This document shows positions 57,818 to 64,000 of a stretch of DNA of 64,000 bases, in pieces. Source of the stretch: Fragum whitleyi. Lineage: Eukaryota; Mollusca; Bivalvia; Cardiida; Cardiidae. The translations under genes and the position numbers were made by a program. The DNA is taken from positions 32,096,614 through 32,160,613 of the forward strand of contig OX411547.1 in NCBI GenBank assembly GCA_948146395.1, written 5' to 3'. The notes beneath the pieces are model-generated. The model was not told the origin of the DNA. It made no database searches and worked only from the letters and a program-made list of their open reading frames with translations. The first letter of the stretch is position 1, and every line of letters begins with the position of its first letter.

Positions 57818-58030
57818 CTGAAATTGAAAATAAAACTTTTGAATAAGATTATATCATGCAATTAAGTCTGTATTGACCTGATATTGCCTGTCTGATAACA
57901 TAACATGATATCAGGTAGTCTATTTTTAGAAACAATTTGCAAGCATTTTCACTTGAAGTTCTTTGATTTTTGAGGGTTTATCATAATTAGGTGCTGGAAA
58001 ATGATTGCATGATAAATAGAACAACATGTA

Positions 58031-58226
58031 AGTGCTTTAAAATATCAATGTTATCTGATCTCGGCTGTGAGAATTTATCATGACTCAGCAAAGCCTTGTC
58101 ATGATAAATTCTCCCAACCTCGACCAGATAACATTGATATTTTAAGACACCAATGTGTTATTCTCTATATCTCTCGACCAGATAACATTGATATTTTAAG
58201 ACACTAACGTGTTATTCTCTATATCT
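58031..58226. mobile_element. Palindromic MITE with duplicated right end
   Basis: AAAATATCAATGTTATCTGA pairs with CAGATAACATTGATATTTTA, and the centre is TGAGAATTTATCATGACT with TCATGATAAATTCTCCCAA. The right terminus (CTCGACCAGATAACATTGAT) is repeated at about 58170, giving an extra tail. Confidence 0.7.
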
Positions 58227-58619
58227 GCAAAACATCCAGAATGAAAAAAATGTGACCTTGAAAGATGATGACTTTTATTTACTTACTGCACAGAATAAAA
58301 TTATCTTGTTGAATATTTTTGATATTACAATGTTGATATAACACTAGGGTAATTACAATGCAAACGAGCTAAAAGCGTAAAGAAACTCTTTTCTGGATTC
58401 ATTGCAAAAATTTGCCTCATAGCATGATAGAAAGGACTAGAAATAAGGATTTTCTTTGATTTTACTAATATTAATGGCTTTATATTGGCGGTTTTGACAT
58501 TTGGCAGTTTTGTGTTTAGATTTATTGGCAGTGATTTCTTTTGGTACATCCATGTAACACCAACATAAAACTTCACATCCATTTTCAAAGCAAAAAGATT
58601 ACAAGAAATTCAGTTAGTC

Positions 58620-58795
58620 AAGGTAATTTAAGCTTATTATCTGGATCATATGTGTGAAATTTGGTTGAATTGTACCCAAAAGTTTAGGAGAAGATTTTTT
58701 ATAATATTATCAGATAAAGGGATGGATTGTTTGAAGTCAACATTTGCTGATCACAAAAGCTCACATTGAGCACACCATTCCCAGGTGAGCTTGAA
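58620..58795 (-). mobile_element. Truncated Helentron-like end
   Basis: Minus-strand start CAAGCTCACCTGGGAATGGT and GTGCTCAATGTGAGCTTTTG, as in the 10.8-kb element; the rest is not recognisable. Confidence 0.5.
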
Positions 58796-58895
58796 ACTAT
58801 TAATTTTTCCTTTTTTGCATTATACTCAAGATATTCATTCTTTTACTTCACTTGGTTCAAAATTCTGTTCAAAAGTGGTTCTTAGTGTTACATAA

Positions 58896-59425
58896 GTCTT
58901 GTGGTGTAATGTGTAAGTTTTGCGGTGTTATGTTTAAAGGTTTGTGGTGTTATTTGTAAGGTTTGTGATGTTATGTATAAGGTTTGTGGTGTTACATATT
59001 AGGTTTATGGTGTTATGTGTAAGTTAAGTGGTGTTATATGTTAGGTTTGTGGTGTAATATGTAAGGTTTGTTGTGTTAAATGTAAGATTATTGGTGTTAT
59101 GTGTAATTTTGTGGTGTTATGTATAAGGTTTGTGGTGTTATATGTAAGGTATGTGGTGGTATGTGTAAGGTTTTGGATGTTACGTGTAAGGTTTGTGGTG
59201 TTATATGTAAGGATTGTGGTGTTATTTGTAAAGTTTTTGGTGTTAAATATAAGGTTTGTGCAGAGATTTGTAAGGTTTGTGGTGTTATGTGTTGTTATGT
59301 GTAAGGTTTATGGTGTTATATATAAGGTTTGTGGTGTCATAAGTAAGGTTTGTTGTGTTATATGTAAGTTTTGTGGTGTTTTGTGTTTGGTTTGTAGTGT
59401 TATGTGCAAGGTTTGTGGTGTTTGA
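58896..59425 (+). repeat. GT-rich minisatellite, about 21-bp period
   Basis: About 25 variable copies of GTGGTGTTATGTGTAAGGTT(T). Purine/G-T rich on the plus strand. Because the period is a multiple of three it gives an open frame of KVCGVI-like repeats, which is not taken as a gene. Confidence 0.88.
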
Positions 59426-59468
59426 TGCATCCCCTGAAAACACTTTCAAAGTAAGCACAATGCTGGGT

Positions 59469-60463
59469 GAGTGTAGGACAAAAGCCCACTAGGTCAAAAG
59501 CCCACTGGGACAAAACCCCAGCGGACAAAAGCCCACTGGGACATAACCCCACCCCCTATAGGACAAAAGCCCACTCAATAAATATTTTAGTGTAGTTGAA
59601 TGTTTTTAATCATAATGTTTCTTTACAAAAAACTTTTTATGTACAACTAAAAAATTTCATTTAGTTACTCTTGCCAATTAAACAACTTATTCTCTTTGTA
59701 TTGAAGTGTGATTTACACCTTATTGTATCATGTTTCAATTCTGTCTACAATTTGAATTTGACAAGTTATAGATATACAAGGTATGGTGTTATATGGTGTT
59801 GAAGAAGAGTAGATGTTACATAGGTGTTACATACTTTCATGTCCCCCAATACACTTTAAAAGATAGTTCAAAGGTTTCCATTAAGCCTAACTTTATAATA
59901 CATTATGCCATATACTCAATAATTCATAAAAAGAGTTAAAACAAAACATTTTACTGTTTGCAAAGGCAATGGGTAATATTTCATAAGGTGAAAAAACCAA
60001 ACCCCACTATCAAAATTTTACAGATGAAAACCCATACTTTCTATACAATGTTGAAACGCTAATGTAAATGAAGTTAAATGATTTATTTATTGGATGATTG
60101 AAAAAAAATATTAATTTATAAATGAATCAATACTTTATATTTTTATTTACAAATACTTTCAATTTAATTATACTTCGATGGGCTTTTTGTTCATGTTCAT
60201 TTTGGAATTTGCTAAATAAAAGTGATTAAGGAAGAAAAAATAGACAAAATATAAATAAAATGCTGTTAAATACAACATAAATAAATTAAACACAGTAGCA
60301 AATGTATTTTCAAAATTATTACGATAAGATTTATTCGTATGAATAATTAATATATTGAGTGGGCTTTTGTCCTATGTTGGGTGGGCTTTTGTCCAGTGGG
60401 CTTTTGTCCGCTGGGGTTTTGTCCCAGTGGGCTTTTGACCTAGTGGGCTTTTGTCCGTACCCC
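59469..60463. mobile_element. Foldback-type element 2, tandem-repeat inverted termini, 9-bp TSD
   Basis: 995 bp, opposite orientation to element 1. The left arm starts GAGTGTAGG and holds about six GGACAAAAGCCCACT-like units; the right arm mirrors them and ends TTTTGTCCGTACCCC. Flanks are ATGCTGGGT on both sides (59460-59468, 60464-60472), a perfect 9-bp duplication. The order of variant units matches between arms, including a GGTCAAAAG unit and an ACCCCAGC unit. Interior is AT-rich, non-coding. Confidence 0.88.
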
Positions 60464-60584
60464 ATGCTGGGTGGAGATCTCAGCTTGATTCTCCAATCTA
60501 GAGTCCATGATTTTCTTACTAGACCATCAACTTCTTAGTCAAATACTATTACTTTAATAGAGGTTATAAGATGAATATAATACT

Positions 60585-60709
60585 TACTTTGTGTATTGTA
60601 TGAATAAAAATCTAACTCAGTTGCGGGAATTGAAAGTTGACCTGGTCTTGACAATTATCAATTCTCCCAACCTCATTAGAATTTATTGTCATACAAAACA
60701 CTAAGAATG
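60585..60709. mobile_element. 130-bp palindromic MITE (relative of 24051-24179)
   Basis: TACTTTGTGTATTGTATGAA with TTGTCATACAAAACACTAA; inner CAGTTGCGGGAATTGA with TCAATTCTCCCAACCTC. Confidence 0.78.
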
Positions 60710-60863
60710 TATCATATATATGTATCTTCTTTATTAAATTTCTTTTTCAATCATTCACCACCAAAATACTCACAGAAAGTGAAATGGCGTAACTTCCATT
60801 ACGCAGGTGCATAATAGAAATAAATGCTCTAATGAAAAATGTCATTAATGAATTATCACAACA

Positions 60864-60905
60864 TTGTAACTACAGCTTATTCAAGCTGTAGTTACAATGT
60901 TTTGA
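60864..60905. repeat. Short hairpin (relative of 18619-18660)
   Basis: CATTGTAACTACAGCTT with AAGCTGTAGTTACAATG, loop ATTC. The 18.6-kb copy has GTCACTACAGCTT/AAGCTGTAGTTACAAC. Confidence 0.8.
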
Positions 60906-60978
60906 TTATGCACAATGCTAAAATCATAGGAAAGGGGAGCTAACGGAGGACATAAATCTTTTTTCACAGTCCACAGAT

Positions 60979-61055
60979 TGAGGGGTCAGTGCAATACCAA
61001 TGTAAATGCCTATATATTTATAGGCACTTACAACAGTGTTGCGCTGACCCCTCGA
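60979..61055. repeat. Foldback hairpin, subfamily 1
   Basis: GAGGGGTCAGTGCAATACCA with CAGTGTTGCGCTGACCCCTC; stem TAAATGCCTATA/TATAGGCACTTA. Confidence 0.88.
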
Positions 61056-61152
61056 TATCACCTTTATCCTATATATACTATGTTGGTCTCCTTCTGAGTG
61101 GGTATAAATTTCAAAAGCCTAGTTACGCCTATAAGTGCATTCTTATACTCAC

Positions 61153-61233
61153 TTGTTTGATCTTTTTACCATACATCTCGGAGAACCACATGTGCTTGGA
61201 TAATGGTGTATCGATCCATTGCTCTAATTCAAA
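61153..61233 (-). CDS. Collagen C, C-propeptide exon (HMWFSEM)
   Basis: Minus-strand acceptor TTTTACAG, donor GTGAGT, 81 bp, phase 0. It encodes FELEQWIDTPLSKHMWFSEM and YGKKIKQ, matching the KHVWFGE segment of COLFI and the FENDRW...VWFVE exon of collagen A. Confidence 0.93.
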
Positions 61234-62013
61234 CTGTAAAAGAAAACAAATAGATAACCACTGAATTTCAACAATGAAGGATTTTTGCTTTTAAAAAAAA
61301 TCATACTTGAAAGGAATTTACGAGACAAGACAAAATTGGCTTTCAAAAGCATTTTCTTCTTTTCTCACTATGTTTTCTTCTCTACACATATGGGCAGGCT
61401 GATAATTGCCAAAGCAGGAATATTCTGGGCTCAGCATGACATGGAAAAACAAAGTCAAGAATAGAACCTTGACAAAATCTATGTTGAGTCAAGTTGATGA
61501 AGGTACTGGATGCATTTATTGTTATTTACAATTCATTTTGAAAAAAATAAACTCTAATTGTGTTCACCAAGATTCATGCATTCTTATTGGCTGAAAAATT
61601 GGTTTCATTACTCAATGAAAACTATATTGATTACACAGCTTTTTTGTAAGCTTCGTCAGAAAAAAGTCCCGTAAACAATACATGTATTTGAGGGTAGATC
61701 TTAACATTTTTGCTTAAATTTATTAAAATGTAAGATATGAAGAGAGTATTTGTTGGTTTCATTGAGGTATGAAACTAAAAACCTTACCACACACATGTAT
61801 GAATTCGCTTCTCATATTCATTCAGTGTGATAAATGGTTAGAATTAGTTAAATAAATGAATAAACTATTCTGGTTCAAAAAGGAAATAAGCTGGTATAGA
61901 CTTAGATCAGACTGCACATACTATGTGTTTTGCATTTTCAACAAGTAGTGTGACTAGGTTTTTTATTCCATACTTCAATGAAATTAATGATAAATGGGTA
62001 AAGCTGGACTTAC

Positions 62014-62123
62014 ATGAGCTATCTTTGGTTCAAAACAGGTCCAGACGAACAGTTTCTTGAACTTGCATGTGGCAGTTATGGCATCACTGGTAGTTCCTCC
62101 ATTCGGATCAATTACAATTTTCA
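62014..62123 (-). CDS. Collagen C, C-propeptide exon (IDPNGGTTSDA)
   Basis: Minus-strand acceptor TTTTTTTCAG, donor GTAAGT, 110 bp, phase 1 to 0. It encodes MKIVIDPNGGTTSDAITATC, KFKKLFVWTCFEPKIAH. The IDPNxG...DA calcium loop is intact; cysteines match C4 and C5. Confidence 0.94.
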
Positions 62124-62439
62124 CTGAAAAAAATTTAGTTTGTGATTCATAGAGGATATTGTTTGCCTCCATGTAAGCTTGATTTATCTTTGAGTGACCA
62201 ACAGCAGCTAGATCTTCACAAGTGGCGATCTTACACAGAAAATAGATTTGTGATGAATGATTTTGTAGCAAAGGGAAAAAATTGGGACCCAAGAATGTAT
62301 ATGAACAAACAAATACCTAACAAATACCAGCATGGAAACTGCCGAGAGTTTACTTTATCTTATAACTATACAAATATCTGTGTGATAACATCCAATACTT
62401 TTTTCATGATATCACATGGATATTTTAAGAACAAGATGC

Positions 62440-62712
62440 GTTTGTGAAACACGAATGCCCCCGGAACAGCATTTTTTTTAAAAGTTTGACCTTGACAGAT
62501 GACCTTGACCTTGTCACATGACCTTTACCTTGTCACATGACCTTGACTTTGGTGTACAGCTTTGTATGTCAAATACTTTTGGAGAAAATGCAGAGGTTAA
62601 GTTTGCGGGTTAAGTTTTCGGACAGACGGATGGACAAGCGGACAGACAGACAGACAGACGGACATGAGTAAAACAATATGCCCCCGATCTCTCGATACTG
62701 GGGCATAAAAAT
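62440..62712 (-). mobile_element. Helentron-like element with CAGA/CCGT microsatellite, third family
   Basis: Minus-strand start TTTTTATGCCCCAGTATCGA with partner GATCGGGGGCATAT, then a GTCTGTC microsatellite, TGACCTTGAC-rich repeats, and end GGGGGCATTCGTGTTTCAC. Architecture as in the other two families. Confidence 0.6.
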
Positions 62713-62817
62713 GTCATAATATATACTTAGTTTATTGTTATTTTTAGAAACTTGCATTTCTATGAGAAACTTGGACAAAAACAGGGCAAATAGAGGTTAT
62801 AAGGTAGTTATAAAATA

Positions 62818-62953
62818 TACTTAGTTTATTGTATGAAAAAATAATTAAGTTGGTTGCGGGAATTGATAATTGTCTCAACAGAGCCTCCACAATTATCAAA
62901 TCCCCCAACCTCATTAGATATTTTTTCACTTACTTTTTGCAAAACACTAAGTA
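62818..62953. mobile_element. 130-bp palindromic MITE (relative of 24051-24179)
   Basis: TACTTAGTTTATTGTATGAA with TTTTGCAAAACACTAAGTA; inner GTTGCGGGAATTGATAATTG with CAATTATCAAATCCCCCAAC. Confidence 0.8.
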
Positions 62954-62999
62954 CTATATATGTATAATATCAATATCAACTGAAATGAAATTGGTTTGT

Positions 63000-63270
63000 G
63001 ATACATGATTGATGCATCCTCATGTATGGAGTTGGTATCATGGCTTGAGGTATTGCAAATGGTATTGATTATGATAAGAATGATCTAGGTTTTGACTAAA
63101 TAACATCTTAGCAAATGTATGCTTGTATTTGAATGGGCCCAAACCACTTATTGTAAATGAGTAAGAGCCAATGAAATATTTGTATTTGTATTTAAAATCA
63201 ATTAACCACAATAATAACATTGGCTTGCAATATATGATTGATGCATCCTCCAAAATTAGTGTCAAATATA
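63000..63270. repeat. Two diverged direct copies (about 235 bp apart)
   Basis: GATACATGATTGATGCATCC (63000) and AATATATGATTGATGCATCC (63230) are followed by similar sequence. In a collagen C intron; origin unknown. Confidence 0.4.
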
Positions 63271-63634
63271 ATATCCATGGAAATATCCATGGTTTCTAAT
63301 ACATAATTGTATTGTTTGTTTCAGTGTAAGCTTATATTTATTAGGCGATCATTAAAATCTATATTTTCAGGAGTGGCAGAGCCATGAGTGAAAATGTAAC
63401 TTTTTGTTGTTTAGGAAATGATATATAATTAGATCTTACTAAAAAAAACCCCAAAAAATCTATTTCTTTATTACATAAATGAGACAAAATGTTGAAATTT
63501 CAGGACAAATTTTTTAAAGCATATCATGTCATTTTACATTTGATTGCGGAGCAACATTCATCAAGACGTTCATGATGGTGTAATTTTTTGGGTCCTCTTA
63601 CTTAAGATCAGATAGGAAGAAATAAACAAAAGCA

Positions 63635-63880
63635 TTAACCCTTGTCATGCCAAATAAAAAGCTTTGCAAAATACATGTTAATCAAAGTGCTAAAAGCACT
63701 GGAAGTTACCAAATGTGAGTAAGTAGATTTCAGAAATGCATCGTTTTACACCTTTCTGGTTTAAAAAATGAACTTCAAGTGGTATGAACTAAGATCAGAC
63801 TGCACATATGTGCAGGCTGATCTTTGTCTATACCTTCTGTTAAAGCAGGAATATTCAGAATTCAGCATGACAAGGGCTAA
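63635..63880. mobile_element. MITE of the TTAACCCTTGTCATGCTGAA family beside a splice donor
   Basis: Left ATTAACCCTTGTCATGCCAA, right TTCAGCATGACAAGGGCTAA, internal hairpin AGACTGCACATATGTGCAGG. Its end is 11 bp from the donor of the collagen C exon at 63900. Confidence 0.8.
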
Positions 63881-63899
63881 GGTCTAATCATCTTCATAC

Positions 63900-64000
63900 T
63901 TGTCTTCTTGTTTTTCACTTTGTCTTCATTGTGAGTTTTGAAATCTGAACATGATGTTGATGGGGCATCAATCTCTCCTCTCGGGGATTTGAAATCCTCG
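63900..64000 (-). CDS. Collagen C, C-propeptide exon, cut by window edge
   Basis: Minus-strand donor GTATGA (phase 1, completing ATG with the next exon). Visible part: EDFKSPRGEIDAPSTSCSDF, KTHNEDKVKNKKT. TSCSDF supplies the first conserved cysteine. The exon continues beyond 64000, so its acceptor is not seen. Confidence 0.88.

Larger units (their letters stand above)
55050..64000 (-). other. Gene C: second fibrillar collagen, C-propeptide end (5 exons seen)
   Basis: Gene-level entry, minus strand, tail-to-tail with the CSAD-like gene. Joined exons give 228 residues of COLFI domain ending in TAG. Landmarks in order: PSTSCSDF, MKIVIDPNGGTTSDAITATC, WTCFEP, SKHMWFSEMYG, IIYQCQNSVAFYD, KDHCM, LLPVTDIEVRDAG and KFGFWIEEVCF. 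The intron phases (1, 0, 0, 0) and positions relative to the IDP, VWF, C7 and final motifs are the same as in collagen A, so the genes are homologous. The calcium loop IDPNGGTTSDAI is intact, unlike gene A. C2 and C3 cysteines are absent here too. The Gly-X-Y helix lies beyond the right edge. Confidence 0.93.

Noticed and set aside
59099..59425. Cysteine-rich repeat protein frame (KVCGVI repeats)
   Set aside because: Product of a 21-bp minisatellite whose period is divisible by three; composition follows the repeat, and a parallel frame is also open.
62142..62447. Plus-strand 101-codon frame opposite a collagen C exon
   Set aside because: It is a shadow region next to a well-supported minus-strand exon and intron; no family match.

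Overview
The window reads as nuclear DNA of a metazoan, most probably a bivalve mollusc. It is AT-rich, the genes are cut into short exons (21 to 249 bp) with GT..AG introns of 0.1 to 4 kb, and the space between exons is packed with small non-autonomous transposons of types common in mollusc genomes (palindromic MITEs, tRNA-derived SINEs, Helentron-like elements with tandem-repeat cores). The clade call is inference from gene family and repeat style; no species can be named from sequence alone.

Three protein-coding genes are supported by exon-by-exon translation with consistent splice phases. (1) 655-15983, + strand: the 3' part of a fibrillar collagen gene (end of the Gly-X-Y helix, a C-telopeptide-like linker, and a complete fibrillar collagen C-propeptide domain, COLFI), 11 exons and 323 visible codons; its 5' part lies left of the window. 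(2) 29487-45603, + strand: a nearly complete PLP-dependent group II decarboxylase closest in my reading to cysteine sulfinic acid decarboxylase (CSAD; GAD/GADL1 relatives), 14 exons and 486 visible codons; only a short N-terminal coding exon was not located. (3) 64000 down to 55050, - strand: the C-propeptide end of a second fibrillar collagen, 5 exons and 228 visible residues, continuing past the right edge. The two collagen C-propeptides share intron positions and phases, so the locus looks like two related collagen genes facing tail to tail with the decarboxylase between them. No functional link between the collagens and the decarboxylase can be shown here.

Layout of the rest: 0.7-1.5 kb, five-copy 154-bp minisatellite; 4.3-7.0 kb, a 2.7-kb intronic array with GC-rich 15-mer clusters spaced about every 360 bp; 7.3-8.2 kb, SINE split by an hAT-like MITE; 10.8-12.05 and 12.86-13.86 kb, Helentron-like elements; 16.0-20 kb, collagen 3' flank full of 70-bp hairpins; 21.43-29.30 kb, a 3.93-kb segment present twice in tandem and almost identical; 31.8-32.8 and 59.5-60.5 kb, two foldback-type elements with tandem-repeat inverted termini and 9-bp target duplications; 36.1-36.9 kb, decayed tandem copies of a coding exon tail inside an intron; 46-55 kb, a gene-poor, repeat-rich interval between the CSAD and second collagen 3' ends. 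The most novel-looking items are the foldback family, the arm-covarying hairpin family, the exon-tail array and the periodic GC-box array.
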